Numbered from the stretch's first letter, positions 42,704 through 53,048 are shown. The stretch is DNA of 64,000 nucleotides from Paenibacillus thalictri (GCF_004307995.1 NZ_SIRE01000005.1:62001-126000), one strand, 5' to 3'. Program-made: numbers and translations. Notes: generated by a model not told the origin, from the sequence alone.

Positions 42704-43591
42704 ATGTCTGAATCCTGGATTAAAGAAGGTGCTAGCTTGGGCGCAATTAATATTTTTACAACGATTCATTCCAAATACAATAACCTGACGAATACTGAGA
42801 AAAAAGTGGCGGATTACGTACTGGAAAATCCGAAAAGTGTCGTCTACATGTCGATAACGGACCTCGCGGACATTTGCGGCGTCGGCGAATCCAGCATATT
42901 CAGGTTTTGCAAGTCGTTGAGTTATAAGGGTTATCAGGATTTCAAAATTGCAATCGCACACAGCATTACGGTGGAGAATGAAATTCCGCAGCTGACCGAT
43001 AAAGTTCTGATGAACGATTCGATCGGGCAGGTCGCGTCCAAGGTGCTGGCAACTAACATCAGCGCGTTAAACGAAACGTATAATTTAATCGATAGTGCCA
43101 AAATCGACCAAGCCATTGAACTGCTGCTTCAAGCAGAGAAAATCATATTTTTCGGCGTCGGCTCCTCGTTAATGACGGCTATGGAAGCAAAGATTAAATT
43201 CATGCGCATCACCAACAAAACGGAATGTACGATCGATTCGCATCTTCAAATGATGTCGGCGGCATTGATGACCAAGCGGGATGTCGCCGTGATCATTTCG
43301 TATTCCGGCTCAACCAAAGATTCCATCGAGGTGGCGAAGAAGGCGAAGGACTCCGGAGCGACCGTCATTTCCATTACCCGCTTTGAAAAGTCGCCATTAA
43401 CCTCCTATTCCGATTTGACCCTGTTGTGCGGCGCAAATGAAGGCCCGCTGCAAGGCGGATCGTTGTCGGCGAAAATATCCCAGCTCTACCTGCTGGATGT
43501 GTTGTATGTAGAGTATTTCAAACGCTCCTATGAGGAATCGATTAGGAACAAGGAAAGTACCGCAGAGTCGGTGGTAGTGAAATTACTTTAA
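42704..43591 (+). CDS. RpiR-family transcriptional regulator of the nan operon
   Basis: The protein has about 295 residues. The N-terminal helix-turn-helix is seen in SITDLADICGVGESSIFRFCKSL. The C-terminal SIS domain (about 125-265) binds phosphosugars, with FGVGSSLM and VAVIISYSGSTKDSI. The start is uncertain between ATG 42704 and TTG 42695. It probably represses the operon and responds to ManNAc-6-P or GlcNAc-6-P. Its site may be the palindrome at 36212. Confidence 0.85.
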   Translation: MSESWIKEGASLGAINIFTTIHSKYNNLTNTEKKVADYVLENPKSVVYMSITDLADICGVGESSIFRFCKSLSYKGYQDFKIAIAHSITVENEIPQLTDKVLMNDSIGQVASKVLATNISALNETYNLIDSAKIDQAIELLLQAEKIIFFGVGSSLMTAMEAKIKFMRITNKTECTIDSHLQMMSAALMTKRDVAVIISYSGSTKDSIEVAKKAKDSGATVISITRFEKSPLTSYSDLTLLCGANEGPLQGGSLSAKISQLYLLDVLYVEYFKRSYEESIRNKESTAESVVVKLL

Positions 43592-43613
43592 GTGGCTACT
43601 GGGGGAATAATTC

Positions 43614-44081
43614 GTGATTTTGGGCACAATGTCATTAGAGGAAAAACAAAGTAAGTTCGAACACGCGGTCATTGGGATAGCGTTGGAGAAACTTGGTAAA
43701 ATATTGAAAGAAAATAGAACCGAAGGCCGAGTTGAGATCAACGGGGATCAGATGTACGTTTCGTTTATGGAATTCGATGCCAAACCAATGCACGATCTGC
43801 TTGCCGAAAAGCACGAATCGTATATCGATGTCCATTATCTGATTGAAGGCGAAGAAACGATTGGCTGGTCTTCGCAGCGCGAAGATGTCGATGCGGTAAA
43901 GGCCTATGACAGCGAGCAGGATTACGCCTTGTATGAGCCAGCATCCGACGAAGTCTTGCTTCATCTTAAACCCGGAATGTACGCCGTCTTTTTCCCTAAC
44001 GACATCCACAGACCCGGTATGGGACACTCTGGAAAAATCAAGAAAGCCGTTGTGAAAGTTCATGTAGGGCTGTTTGCATAA
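43614..44081 (+). CDS. nanQ: YhcH/YjgK/YiaL family protein (N-acetylneuraminate anomerase-like)
   Basis: The GTG at 43614 follows GGGGG. The protein has 155 residues and a cupin fold. Metal-ligand residues appear in HESYIDVHYLIEGEE and FFPNDIHRPGMG. Family members such as E. coli YhcH (NanQ) speed up the opening or anomer change of sialic acid for NanA. Its place at the end of a nan operon fits that job well. Confidence 0.85.
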   Translation: MILGTMSLEEKQSKFEHAVIGIALEKLGKILKENRTEGRVEINGDQMYVSFMEFDAKPMHDLLAEKHESYIDVHYLIEGEETIGWSSQREDVDAVKAYDSEQDYALYEPASDEVLLHLKPGMYAVFFPNDIHRPGMGHSGKIKKAVVKVHVGLFA

Positions 44082-44165
44082 AATGAAATGGAGTCCCCTT
44101 CCGGTAATACACGGATAGGGGATTTTTGATATAATGAACATAAATCATTCAAGGTAGGTGGTAGC

Positions 44166-44423
44166 ATGCTTTGGGCGGAAGTACGGAATCTATTCCCGGA
44201 TCAATTTGTACTGTTGGAAGAGTTAAAATCGCATTATGAAGACAGTAAACTTCGTATAGAGGAAGTGGCGGTTATCAAACCAATTCAAGATGATCAAGAA
44301 GCTATGAAGGAATTGTTTGCTGCGAAAAATGAACGGTTTGTTTACCATACTTCTAACGAAACCATTACCATCGAAGTCCGCTCAAAGCCAATGCTCAAGA
44401 GAAATCCCTCGCATGAATCTTGA
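44166..44423 (+). CDS. Small conserved-type protein paired with a retropepsin-like gene
   Basis: The product has 85 residues and starts MLWAEVRNLFPDQFVLLEEL; AGGTGG lies just upstream. It is mostly charged with no membrane helix. I recall similar short proteins next to retropepsin-like genes in bacilli, but no function is known to me. The end overlaps the next gene by 11 bp, so both are translated together. It could be a partner, substrate or antidote of the protease. Confidence 0.7.
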   Translation: MLWAEVRNLFPDQFVLLEELKSHYEDSKLRIEEVAVIKPIQDDQEAMKELFAAKNERFVYHTSNETITIEVRSKPMLKRNPSHES

Positions 44424-44808
44424 ATACATAGAGGGTCTATTGTTTTCATCAATTACTATCGTTCATCGTGGAAATTCAATTATGATAACTCATGTAGTCA
44501 TTGATACCGGTGCCGCTGAATCCGTTATTTCTATCGACGCAGCTGGAACTCTTTTTAACTCCTACGAACCAGAGGATCAATTACGTTTCATGGTAGGGAT
44601 TGGCGGGAGGGAAGCCTCGATACGAAGAAAGATTGATCGGGTGTTATTTGATACTTTCTCTATCTCAGACTTTCATATCGATTTTGGAAAGATTGGAGAA
44701 TACCCTGGGATAAACGGTCTAATTGGTTTGGACATTTTAATTCCGGGTAGATTCATGATCGATTTATCGAGACTGCAGTTATATTCAGTAGATAAAAACA
44801 ATCCGTAG
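44413..44808 (+). CDS. Retropepsin-like aspartic protease domain protein
   Basis: The protein has 131 residues from the ATG at 44413. The motif VVIDTGAAESVIS matches the DTGA active site of single-domain retropepsins, and GLIGLDILIPG near the C-terminus matches the second conserved loop. Such proteins act as homodimers. It has no signal peptide or membrane helix. It overlaps the small gene upstream. Activity is inferred. Confidence 0.8.
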   Translation: MNLEYIEGLLFSSITIVHRGNSIMITHVVIDTGAAESVISIDAAGTLFNSYEPEDQLRFMVGIGGREASIRRKIDRVLFDTFSISDFHIDFGKIGEYPGINGLIGLDILIPGRFMIDLSRLQLYSVDKNNP

Positions 44809-45194
44809 TGCGATTCTCTAAATGCGCTATGCTTGTTTTTATTGTGAATTTTCAATTATGAATGAACATCAAATAATATGATTTGTGACCTGGAAGGAGG
44901 CATAGACGATATAGCTGTTTGAGACAAAGCTTCCAATTTGTAAAAACTACGAAAGGTCTTTAAATGGCGAGACATCTTGTCGCAGCTTTTCATTTTTATT
45001 TAATTCAGGTAATTCAACTTCCGATAAGTTGATTGTATTCTCTTATCGGTACGCCATGTCTACTTTTTAGTGAAAATTTGATCAATTTTACCACAGTTTA
45101 GTCTTGATCCTTCATACTTAAACATGTCTTTTTTCAGAGGTATACTAATCTTGAGTCGTAACAATAATATCCAACACCAAGGAGGTGATGCCCC
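44809..45194 (+). other. Gap with one inverted repeat
   Basis: This 386-bp stretch has no supported gene. It holds an exact 8-bp inverted repeat CCGATAAG / CTTATCGG at 45021-45049 with a 13-base loop, which could be an operator or a weak hairpin for the next gene. Confidence 0.4.
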
Positions 45195-47261
45195 ATGACA
45201 ACTCACAGCAAACCCAATAGATTAGCCAACGAAAAGTCGCCGTACCTGCTGCAGCACGCCCACAACCCGGTCGACTGGTTCCCTTGGTCCGAAGAAGCGT
45301 TCGAAATAGCTAAACGCGAGAACAAGCCGATCTTCCTATCAATCGGCTATTCAACATGCCATTGGTGCCATGTTATGGAACACGAATCGTTCGAAGATGA
45401 AGAAGTAGCGAAGCTGCTGAACCGTGACTTTATTGCGATAAAAGTCGACCGGGAGGAGCGGCCGGATGTCGATAACTTATATATGACGGTCTGCCAAGCG
45501 ATGACGGGGCAGGGAGGGTGGCCGCTGACGATCGTGATGACGCCGGAGAAAAAGCCATTTTTTGCCGGGACGTATTTTCCGAAGAAGCGGAGGTACAACC
45601 GTGCAGGGTTGATGGAGATATTGCCGCAATTGGCGGGCAAGTGGACTGAGGATCAGGAGCGGATCAGCTTGATCGGGCAGCAGATCATCGAAGAAACGCA
45701 GAAAAGAATGTTGTCCAACTTGGAGGGCGAGCTGTCTGAGGAGACGTTGCACCAAGCGTTTTCGATCTATGAGAGCAACTTCGACGCTCAGTATGGCGGG
45801 TTCGGCAATGCGCCGAAGTTCCCGACCTCGCACAACCTGTCGTTTTTGCTGCGTTATTATAAGCGGACCGGCAAAGAAGAAGCGCTGCGCATGGTAGAAA
45901 AAACGCTGGATGCGATGAGCCGCGGCGGCGTGTATGATCATATCGGGTTCGGCTTTGCGCGGTATTCGACCGATGATCAGTGGCTTGTGCCGCATTTTGA
46001 AAAGATGCTTTATGACAATGCCCTGCTGACTATGACTTATATTGAAGCATATCAAATTACGGGGAAACGCCGTTATGCCGAAGTGGCCGAGCAAATATGC
46101 ACCTATGTTCTGCGGGATATGACCGATCCGGAGGGCGGCTTTTATTGTGCGGAAGATGCCGATTCCGAAGGAGTCGAAGGGAAGTTTTATGTCTGGACGC
46201 CCGATGAGATCAAGCGGGTGCTAGGCGAAGACGACGGCGAGCTGTATTGTGACGCATACGATATTACAGCGGATGGCAATTTCGAAGGGCATAACATTCC
46301 GAATCTCATCGCTGTTTCGCTCGAATCGTTCGTCCGCTTGAAAGGCGGTGACCCCGATCAGCTGAGAAGCAGATTGGAGATTTCGCGGCAAAAACTGTTC
46401 GAGCACAGAGAGAAGCGGGTTCATCCGCATAAGGATGACAAAATATTAACGTCGTGGAACGGTCTTATGATCATGGCGTTAGCCAAAGCGGCAAAGGCGC
46501 TGCAAAAGCCGGAATACGCGCAGGCCGCGGCCAAAGCTGCCGATTTTATCGAGCAAAAGCTGCGCCGTGAGGACGGCCGGCTGCTTGCCCGTTACCGTGA
46601 TGGAGAGGCTGCGTTCCTGGGTTATTTGGACGATTATGCCTTCCTGGCATGGGGCCTGACTGAGCTGTACGAAGCTACGTTTGAGCTGGTCTATTTGCAG
46701 CGGGCGATCCAGCTGTGCGAAGAGATGATTCGGTTATTTTGGGACAACGATAAAGGCGGCTTCTTTTTCTATGGGGAAGATGGCGAGCAATTGTTTACGC
46801 GGCCCAAGGAAATATATGACGGGGCGATGCCTTCCGGCAATTCCGCTGCTGCGCTGCTGCTGCTGCGCCTCGGCAAATATGCGTACAACGCTGCCTTCTC
46901 GCAAAAGGCCGACGAGCAGCTGCGTGCGTTCGCAGGAGCGGTGGAACGATACCCGGCCGGACATGCGTTGTTTTTGATGGCGCTGGACTATGCATACGGT
47001 CCGACGAAGGAAATTGTGATCGCCGGCGATCCGGCCAAAGAAGATACCCAAGCGATGCTGCAGACTGTTCAGATGAAGTTTTTGCCCAATGCGATTATCA
47101 TTCTGCATCCAACGGGACCGGCTGGCAGCGAGGTTATGCGAACATGCCCGCTTGTCGAAGACAAACGTGCTTTAGGCGGACGCGCCACAGCATATGTTTG
47201 CGAGAACTTTGCCTGCCATTCGCCGACGGATGAGCTGGAAGAGCTCGAGATGCTTGAATAA
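45195..47261 (+). CDS. YyaL-like thioredoxin-domain protein (DUF255/SPATA20 family)
   Basis: The protein has 688 residues. The N-terminal 160 residues form a thioredoxin-like domain with [14 protein letters not shown], where CxxC is a potential redox pair. The remaining part is an alpha/alpha-barrel like that of N-acyl-glucosamine epimerases and six-hairpin glycosidases, with [12 protein letters not shown]. The family start [20 protein letters not shown] is fully conserved. The function in bacteria is unknown. The start follows GGAGGTGATG. Confidence 0.88.
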   Translation: MTTHSKPNRLANEKSPYLLQHAHNPVDWFPWSEEAFEIAKRENKPIFLSIGYSTCHWCHVMEHESFEDEEVAKLLNRDFIAIKVDREERPDVDNLYMTVCQAMTGQGGWPLTIVMTPEKKPFFAGTYFPKKRRYNRAGLMEILPQLAGKWTEDQERISLIGQQIIEETQKRMLSNLEGELSEETLHQAFSIYESNFDAQYGGFGNAPKFPTSHNLSFLLRYYKRTGKEEALRMVEKTLDAMSRGGVYDHIGFGFARYSTDDQWLVPHFEKMLYDNALLTMTYIEAYQITGKRRYAEVAEQICTYVLRDMTDPEGGFYCAEDADSEGVEGKFYVWTPDEIKRVLGEDDGELYCDAYDITADGNFEGHNIPNLIAVSLESFVRLKGGDPDQLRSRLEISRQKLFEHREKRVHPHKDDKILTSWNGLMIMALAKAAKALQKPEYAQAAAKAADFIEQKLRREDGRLLARYRDGEAAFLGYLDDYAFLAWGLTELYEATFELVYLQRAIQLCEEMIRLFWDNDKGGFFFYGEDGEQLFTRPKEIYDGAMPSGNSAAALLLLRLGKYAYNAAFSQKADEQLRAFAGAVERYPAGHALFLMALDYAYGPTKEIVIAGDPAKEDTQAMLQTVQMKFLPNAIIILHPTGPAGSEVMRTCPLVEDKRALGGRATAYVCENFACHSPTDELEELEMLE

Positions 47262-47580
47262 ACGCTCAGATCACCGTGCACGGGATTTGCTCGCGCTCGA
47301 TAATTTGTAAGTGAGTAGGGTAATTAAATGAAAAGAGAGATAAGATTAAAGCCAAACAAACCTCGGTGACCCGGAAGATGTCGGAGAGCCAGTTAGGTTA
47401 CAACGGATCATTTCTCTTGTATATTCGTAAATCTGTACGTTCTTACATGGTTAACTCTATAATTAACTCTTTTCACTATCAAAAAGCCGAACTATTGCTT
47501 GATTTATTCAATAATCCTATGTATTATTAAAAAAGCTAGAATATAAATTTCGGTTTAACATTATGTCGGAAGGTGAACTC
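47262..47580 (+). other. Gap, no supported feature
   Basis: The 319-bp stretch is AT rich in its right half and has a short GC-rich middle part near 47360-47400. I saw no convincing gene, terminator or known riboswitch in it. Confidence 0.4.
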
Positions 47581-47928
47581 ATGCCCCTGATCGACTCTAA
47601 TGAGAACAGGAAGAAGCTAAGTCACATCTACAATGAGATTGCGAAAGAGTTGTTTGGGTTCGGTACGACAATGCTGAAGGTGTCCATCGATCACAATATT
47701 ATTACCATTCATGCCAAGCACCGCCGATCGCCGCGTTCCGATGCGCTGGAGGGTGAGATTCCTTCCTTGAAGTATGAAGTGGATTTCCACATGTCTTCGA
47801 TCTACAAAAGGAAAATCCGCGAGAGGCTGGAGAAAGAGTTAAGCTTGTCCATTGAAGCGGTTTTAAGAGATTATGACCCTCCCACGCAATGGGCCATAAC
47901 GAATGTTATTCTTCATGAAAACGATTAA
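47581..47928 (+). CDS. DUF2294-like protein
   Basis: The ATG at 47581 has GGAAGGTG 5 bases upstream; an ATG at 47563 is less likely. The protein has 115 residues and matches the DUF2294 (MpsC-like) pattern: an N-terminal helix ELFGFGTTMLKVSIDHNIIT, and later helical segments leading to YDPPTQWAITNVIL. Members have been linked to bicarbonate or sodium transport in staphylococci, but the role is unclear here. It is monocistronic with a strong terminator. Confidence 0.7.
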   Translation: MPLIDSNENRKKLSHIYNEIAKELFGFGTTMLKVSIDHNIITIHAKHRRSPRSDALEGEIPSLKYEVDFHMSSIYKRKIRERLEKELSLSIEAVLRDYDPPTQWAITNVILHEND

Positions 47929-48008
47929 CCGATCGGCGTTTCTCTTTTGATTTATCTTAAGAGGAAACCGGATAAGCGAAACGGATGTCTCTTTACGTTG
48001 TTTACAAC

Positions 48009-48065
48009 GAAAAGTGCTCTTGTTTAGAAGATTTTTTTCTAAAACAAGGGTACTTTTCTTTTTTC
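48009..48065 (+). terminator. Long terminator hairpin
   Basis: Arms at 48009-48029 and 48038-48057 form a stem of about 20 bp with a few mismatches and a T-rich loop, followed by CTTTTTTC. It ends the DUF2294 transcript just before the promoter of the purine operon. Confidence 0.75.
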
Positions 48066-48093
48066 TTGGAAAAACATGGGGTAGATGTATAGT
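48066..48093 (+). promoter_or_regulatory. Candidate promoter of the purine salvage operon
   Basis: TTGGAA at 48066-48071 and TATAGT at 48088-48093 are 16 bp apart. The leader to the ATG at 48218 is about 120 nt. I looked for a purine riboswitch in it and did not find the conserved loop or junction motifs. Confidence 0.4.
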
Positions 48094-48217
48094 TTAGGAG
48101 CCGAGACGGATAATACCAAGTAAAAGCTTCTATTCGAAGTCTCTTCGCTGAAGATGCATTATTTTAGGAGTGGTTTCACGATTTACCATTATAGATCATT
48201 TTAAGGGGAGAAACAAA

Positions 48218-49309
48218 ATGATGAAAAAACAATGGGTACAAGGCTTGGCTTCATTAACGATCCTGGGGCTGGTGGCCACTGGCTGCGGCGGTGGCGGCGC
48301 AAAAGAACAGGGAAATGCCAGCGCTCCGGCCGAGGCGCCAAAAGGTCAGCCGACTAAGCTGGTTATCTCCACCTGGGGCTTCTCTGACGACTTCTTTAAG
48401 AAGGAAGTGTATGCGCCATTCGAGAAGGAACATAATGTTCAGATCGTCGTCGAGGCAGGAAACAACGCGGAGCGTCTGAACAAGGTGAAACAAGGCGGCA
48501 CTTCGGTAGACTTGATCTATTTATCGGATTACTACGCACAGCAAGGTATTGAAGCTGGTTTGTTCGAGAAGATCGACCGCAGCCGCATTCCGAACCTGAA
48601 GGATATTTACGATGTGGCGAAAGCTCCGCTCGGCGAGGATTACGGTCCTGCGTATACGATCGGACAATTGGGGATCGCTTATAACGCCAAAGCTACCGGC
48701 GGTAAAGAGATCAAATCATGGAACGATCTTTGGAGCCCGGAGCTGGCCAAAAAATTGACGATGCCTAATATTACATCGACCACCGGCCCGATGATATTGG
48801 ATGCGGCTTCCCGTGTAGCCGGAAGCACGGCGTTTAATGAGGACCAGGCCATGGCTAAGCTGAAGGCGCTGAACCCCGGGGTCGTGAAATATTACAGCCA
48901 AACGTCCGAATTCGTCACCATGTTCTCGCAAGGTGAAATCGTCGCGGGACCGATTATGGAAATGTATGTGAAGGATTTGAAAGCAGCCGTCCCGGAAACG
49001 AAGTTCATCACGCCGCAAGAAGGCGGCTATGCGATCATGAATACGGTCAATATCGTCAAAGGCAGCAAGAACAAGCAGCTGGCGGAAGACTTCATCAACT
49101 GGCATTTGGGCAAAACGGTTCAAGAAAAATCGGCGAAAGCCAAAATCGATTCTCCGGTAAATACAACGCTGACGTTGACTCCGGAAGAAGCGACCGGAAT
49201 TACGTACGGTAAAGATACCATTGCCAAGCTGAACAAGCTGGACATGAAGTTTGTCAACGCCAACCTGAAAAAATGGATCGATCGCTTTAACCGTGAAGTT
49301 ACGCAATAA
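48218..49309 (+). CDS. Spermidine/putrescine-type ABC binding lipoprotein
   Basis: The ATG at 48218 follows AAGGGGAG. The protein has 363 residues. The lipobox is VATGC. The fold is that of PotD-type binding proteins, with VDLIYLSDYYAQQG and YTIGQLGIAYNAKA. In this operon, with nucleoside hydrolase and adenine deaminase, the cargo may be a purine or nucleoside rather than a polyamine; that is inferred from neighbours. Confidence 0.82.
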   Translation: MMKKQWVQGLASLTILGLVATGCGGGGAKEQGNASAPAEAPKGQPTKLVISTWGFSDDFFKKEVYAPFEKEHNVQIVVEAGNNAERLNKVKQGGTSVDLIYLSDYYAQQGIEAGLFEKIDRSRIPNLKDIYDVAKAPLGEDYGPAYTIGQLGIAYNAKATGGKEIKSWNDLWSPELAKKLTMPNITSTTGPMILDAASRVAGSTAFNEDQAMAKLKALNPGVVKYYSQTSEFVTMFSQGEIVAGPIMEMYVKDLKAAVPETKFITPQEGGYAIMNTVNIVKGSKNKQLAEDFINWHLGKTVQEKSAKAKIDSPVNTTLTLTPEEATGITYGKDTIAKLNKLDMKFVNANLKKWIDRFNREVTQ

Positions 49310-49398
49310 ACGCAATAATTCGTGGCGATAGGAAGGGACAAGGGTATATGTTGCGGCATGTACCCTTGTTTCATTAATTCCGGAGGGGGAACTAACGG

Positions 49399-50328
49399 AT
49401 GAACAAGAAGGTCATTCTTGATGTGGATACGGGAGTGGATGATGCGCTTGGCATTTTGCTGGCTATTCGCAGCGGCGAGCTGGACATTCTCGGCATTACG
49501 ACGGTGAACGGCAACGTCTCTTTGGAGCAGGCGACGGTCAATACGTGCAAAATTTTGCAGCTGGCTGGAGCGGAGCATATTCCCGTCGTCAAGGGAGCGG
49601 ACAGGCCGATGATACGCAGCACGTATTTCGAGCATCGGATTCACGGGAAGGACGGACTAGGCGGGGCGCTGAAGGACATGCCGGTGAATAAGCAAGTTGA
49701 GGATGGGCATGCGGTTGATTTTATCATTGATCAGGTTCGGCGGTATCCCGGAGAAGTAACGCTTGTCATGACCGCGCCGCTAACCAATCTGGCCATTGCC
49801 ATCATGAAATATCCGGAGCTGGTACGGCAGGTGAAGGAGGTCGTTGTGATGGGCGGCGTCGTTCGAGATTTCGGGAATGTGACGCCGACGGCGGAGTATA
49901 ACATATACGTCGATCCGGAAGCGGCCAAGCTTGTATTCAAGGCGGGATTTTCCCCTCTCACGCTTGTCGGTTTGGATGTGACACGCAAGGCATTGCTGAC
50001 CGAGGAGCATATCGCTTCCTTGGGGGATTCGCCGCTTGCTCATTACGTTAAAGAAAGCACGGCCGATTATATGCAGCGCTATTATGAGCGGAATGGGGTT
50101 CGCGCCTGTGCATTGCACGATCCGCTTGCGGTTGGCGTGGCGCTGAATCGGGAGCTGGTCACCGCCAAGCCTTATTATGTCGATGTCGAGACAAGAAGCG
50201 AGCTTTGCGACGGCCAGACGGTATGCGATTTCCAGAACCGGCTGTCGCAGGCGGCAAATGTACATGTTTGTCTGGAAGTGGCGGCGGACGAATTTCTCCG
50301 GCTTTTTATCCGCGCTCTGCGCGGCTAG
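49399..50328 (+). CDS. Nucleoside hydrolase (inosine-uridine type)
   Basis: The protein has 309 residues. The calcium-binding signature DVDTGVDDALG is at residues 8-18, and the active-site ALHDPLAVGVAL with a Asp-ligand lies near residue 240. It splits ribonucleosides into base and ribose in the cytoplasm. It is placed between the binding-protein gene and the permeases, which ties nucleoside use to this transporter. A GGAGGGG ribosome site precedes it. Confidence 0.9.
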   Translation: MNKKVILDVDTGVDDALGILLAIRSGELDILGITTVNGNVSLEQATVNTCKILQLAGAEHIPVVKGADRPMIRSTYFEHRIHGKDGLGGALKDMPVNKQVEDGHAVDFIIDQVRRYPGEVTLVMTAPLTNLAIAIMKYPELVRQVKEVVVMGGVVRDFGNVTPTAEYNIYVDPEAAKLVFKAGFSPLTLVGLDVTRKALLTEEHIASLGDSPLAHYVKESTADYMQRYYERNGVRACALHDPLAVGVALNRELVTAKPYYVDVETRSELCDGQTVCDFQNRLSQAANVHVCLEVAADEFLRLFIRALRG

Positions 50329-50355
50329 CGAACTAAAGGAACAGGAGAACGTGAA

Positions 50356-51177
50356 ATGAAGAAAACATATTTGGCTTTATTGCTTGTGCCGGGTCTGCTG
50401 TTCTTGGCCGCTTTCATGGTAATACCGATTCTCCTGACGGTTGGCTCGACCTTTTACCATGAGGGCCGCTTCACGGCTGAAGGCTACCTTTACTTTTTTA
50501 AGGATCCGTATTTTTTGAAAATATTAGGGACCACTCTGCGCGTCAGCTTGGTGACGACGGTGCTGTGCATGGTGCTTGGGTTTCCTACAGCTTATTATAT
50601 TTCCAGACGAAATCCGAGGCAAAAGGCGCTGCTGCTGGCGCTTGCCATCTTTCCGCTGCTGACGAGTTCGGTCGTTCGCTCGTTTAGCTGGACGATCATC
50701 TTAGGAAAAAAGGGACTGCTTAATAATACGCTTCTTTCTCTCGGGCTCATTCAGGAGCCGCTGAACATTTTGTATACACCGACGGCGATGATGATCGGTC
50801 TCGTACATTTGTTTTTGCCGCTAATTATCATTACGTTGGTCGGCGTCATGGAAAATATCGATTCCGACTTGCTCAAGGCGGCGGAAAGCTTGGGAGCGGG
50901 CCGATTCTCGGCGTTTTGCAGGGTCATCATTCCGCTCAGCGTGCCGGGGCTTATTATCGGCGGCATTCTGGTGTTCGTCGGAAGTCTCACGGCTTACACG
51001 ACGCCGGCGCTTCTCGGGGGCAAGCAGCGGGTGATCTCGACATTTCTGTATCAGAACGCAATTACGCTGAACGATTGGTATTTGGCTTCGGTCATCGCCA
51101 CAATCATGATGGTGATCACGTTCGTCATCATAGCGCTTATGAATAAACTGGCCACTAAATTAAATCCGAAGGGGTAG
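50356..51177 (+). CDS. ABC transporter permease (PotB type)
   Basis: The protein has 273 residues and six membrane helices, with the ATPase-contact motif AAESLGAGRFSAFCRVIIPLS. It belongs to the spermidine/putrescine permease group. It starts 27 bp after the nucleoside hydrolase gene and ends 5 bp before its partner. Confidence 0.87.
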   Translation: MKKTYLALLLVPGLLFLAAFMVIPILLTVGSTFYHEGRFTAEGYLYFFKDPYFLKILGTTLRVSLVTTVLCMVLGFPTAYYISRRNPRQKALLLALAIFPLLTSSVVRSFSWTIILGKKGLLNNTLLSLGLIQEPLNILYTPTAMMIGLVHLFLPLIIITLVGVMENIDSDLLKAAESLGAGRFSAFCRVIIPLSVPGLIIGGILVFVGSLTAYTTPALLGGKQRVISTFLYQNAITLNDWYLASVIATIMMVITFVIIALMNKLATKLNPKG

Positions 51178-51182
51178 AAGGC

Positions 51183-51971
51183 ATGCAGGAGAAGAACCGT
51201 GGGCTCGGCCTGTTTACACTTCTTATATATTTGTTTTTGCTTGGACCGCTGGTGATTATCGCCTTCGCCTCATTTGAGCCGGGAAGTGCGCTGAAATTCC
51301 CGCCCCAAGGCATTTCGTTCAAGTGGTACCAACATATTTTCGAAGTCACGATGTTCAAAACATCTTTTATTACTTCCATTTTGGTGTCGCTTGCTGGCAA
51401 TTTGCTTGCGTTGCTGCTGGGCTTGCCGGCCGCTTATGCATTAAGCCGGTTTCAATTCCGGGGGAAGGAAACGCTGAACGCCATCTTTATTTCGCCGGTG
51501 CTGATCCCGGGAATCGTGCTCGGGTTTACGATGCTGAAGTATGTCATCATCACCTATCACTTGCCGATTTATGCGGCGCTGCTGCTCGGACATACCGTCA
51601 TCATGCTGCCGTTTATTATCCGTGTCATCGCTTCCAGCTTGACCAATTTCGATTTTGCCGTGGAGGAAGCTTCGCTAAGTCTCGGAGGGGGAAGGCTGAA
51701 AACATTCTTCACGGTTGTCCTGCCGAACATTAAATCAGGCATTATTGCCGCGGTTCTGATCGCTTTCCTAGAATCGTTTAACAACGTCGATATTTCGGTT
51801 TTCATGACCGGTCCGGGAGTCAGCACGTTTCCCATCCAAATGCTGCTTTACGTTGAGAACAACTTTGATCCGACGGTTGCCGCGATTTCCGTGCTGCTCA
51901 TGCTGTTTACTGCGGTATTGATGTTCGTCATTGAGCGTCTGATGGGATTTTCCTACTTTACCAAACGATAA
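51183..51971 (+). CDS. ABC transporter permease (PotC type)
   Basis: The protein has 262 residues and six membrane helices, with the contact motif EEASLSLGGGRLKTFFTVVLP. It pairs with the PotB-type permease upstream. The ATPase gene follows after 15 bp. Confidence 0.87.
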   Translation: MQEKNRGLGLFTLLIYLFLLGPLVIIAFASFEPGSALKFPPQGISFKWYQHIFEVTMFKTSFITSILVSLAGNLLALLLGLPAAYALSRFQFRGKETLNAIFISPVLIPGIVLGFTMLKYVIITYHLPIYAALLLGHTVIMLPFIIRVIASSLTNFDFAVEEASLSLGGGRLKTFFTVVLPNIKSGIIAAVLIAFLESFNNVDISVFMTGPGVSTFPIQMLLYVENNFDPTVAAISVLLMLFTAVLMFVIERLMGFSYFTKR

Positions 51972-51986
51972 TGGAGGCTTGCGTCC

Positions 51987-53048
51987 ATGGCCATGTTAAC
52001 CTTGGAAAATATAGCTGTAGCCTATGATCACCAATACATTCTGAAAGACTTCAACCTGTCCGTTGAAAAAGGAAGCCTCATATCGCTGCTCGGTCCGAGC
52101 GGCTGCGGCAAAACAACAACGCTGCGCCTGATCGCCGGCTTCCTGGAAGCGAAAGAGGGCCGGTTCGCCTTAAACGGGAAAGATTACACACGTGTACCCG
52201 TGAATAAGCGCAATTTCGGCTTCGTATTCCAAAGTTATGCGCTGTTCCCGCATTTATCGGTTTATGACAACGTAGCGTTTGGCCTGCGTTTACGGAAGGT
52301 AAGCGGTGCGGACCTCGACCGCCGCGTGCGCAGCATGTTGGAAATCGTCAACTTGTCGGGTTTTGAGAAGAGGTTTCCGAAGGAACTCTCCGGTGGCCAA
52401 AGACAGCGCGTCGCCATTGCCCGGGCGCTGGTCATCGAGCCGGACCTGCTGCTATTTGACGAGCCGCTCAGCAATCTGGACGCCAATCTCCGTGTCAATA
52501 TGCGGGTGGAAATCCGCCGTATTCAGCAGGAGCTGGGCATCACTACAGTGTATGTGTCACACGATCAAGAGGAGTGCTTCTCGATCTCCGATCAAGTCGC
52601 TATCATGAACAAGGGAATTATTGAACAGCTTGATCGGCCGTCGACGATATTCAAGTACCCGAAAACCGAGTTTGTTGCTCGTTTCATCGGTTTTAACAAT
52701 TTTATTTCTTTTGACCGCAGGCAAGAAGACGGAGATGTGATAAAACTTCAGGCGACCGGCCACTCTTTCAATGCGCTCCAAGGGGCGGGGCGGGGGGCGC
52801 AAAAGGGCCTCAAAGGAGCCATCCGCCCGGACGACTTGAAGCTGGGTAAGCCTGAAGAACTGGCGGCGGAACCGAATGTGTTGTCCGGCCGTGTGAAGGT
52901 AAGCACCTTCCTCGGACGAAGCTACCAGTATGTCATCGAAACGGAGCTCGGGGATTTTACCGTCAACAAAGAAATGGAAGAACCTTATGTTAGCGGACAA
53001 GAGGTGCGAGTCCTCTTTCCCGTGGAGAAGTTGATTTTGGTGGAGTAG
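51987..53048 (+). CDS. ABC transporter ATP-binding protein (PotA type)
   Basis: The protein has 353 residues. Walker A is GPSGCGKTT, the signature is LSGGQRQR and Walker B is LLLFDEPLSNLD. The C-terminal 110 residues form a TOBE domain. Starts at 51987 and 51993 are both possible after GGAGG. It powers the importer formed by the two permeases and the binding protein. Confidence 0.9.
   Translation: MAMLTLENIAVAYDHQYILKDFNLSVEKGSLISLLGPSGCGKTTTLRLIAGFLEAKEGRFALNGKDYTRVPVNKRNFGFVFQSYALFPHLSVYDNVAFGLRLRKVSGADLDRRVRSMLEIVNLSGFEKRFPKELSGGQRQRVAIARALVIEPDLLLFDEPLSNLDANLRVNMRVEIRRIQQELGITTVYVSHDQEECFSISDQVAIMNKGIIEQLDRPSTIFKYPKTEFVARFIGFNNFISFDRRQEDGDVIKLQATGHSFNALQGAGRGAQKGLKGAIRPDDLKLGKPEELAAEPNVLSGRVKVSTFLGRSYQYVIETELGDFTVNKEMEEPYVSGQEVRVLFPVEKLILVE

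Noticed and set aside
47340..47410. Riboswitch-like GC-rich patch between the YyaL-like and DUF2294 genes
   Set aside because: No known class fits and no terminator or helix set follows.
48094..48217. Purine riboswitch ahead of the purine operon
   Set aside because: The conserved junction and loop sequences of the purine class were not found by eye.
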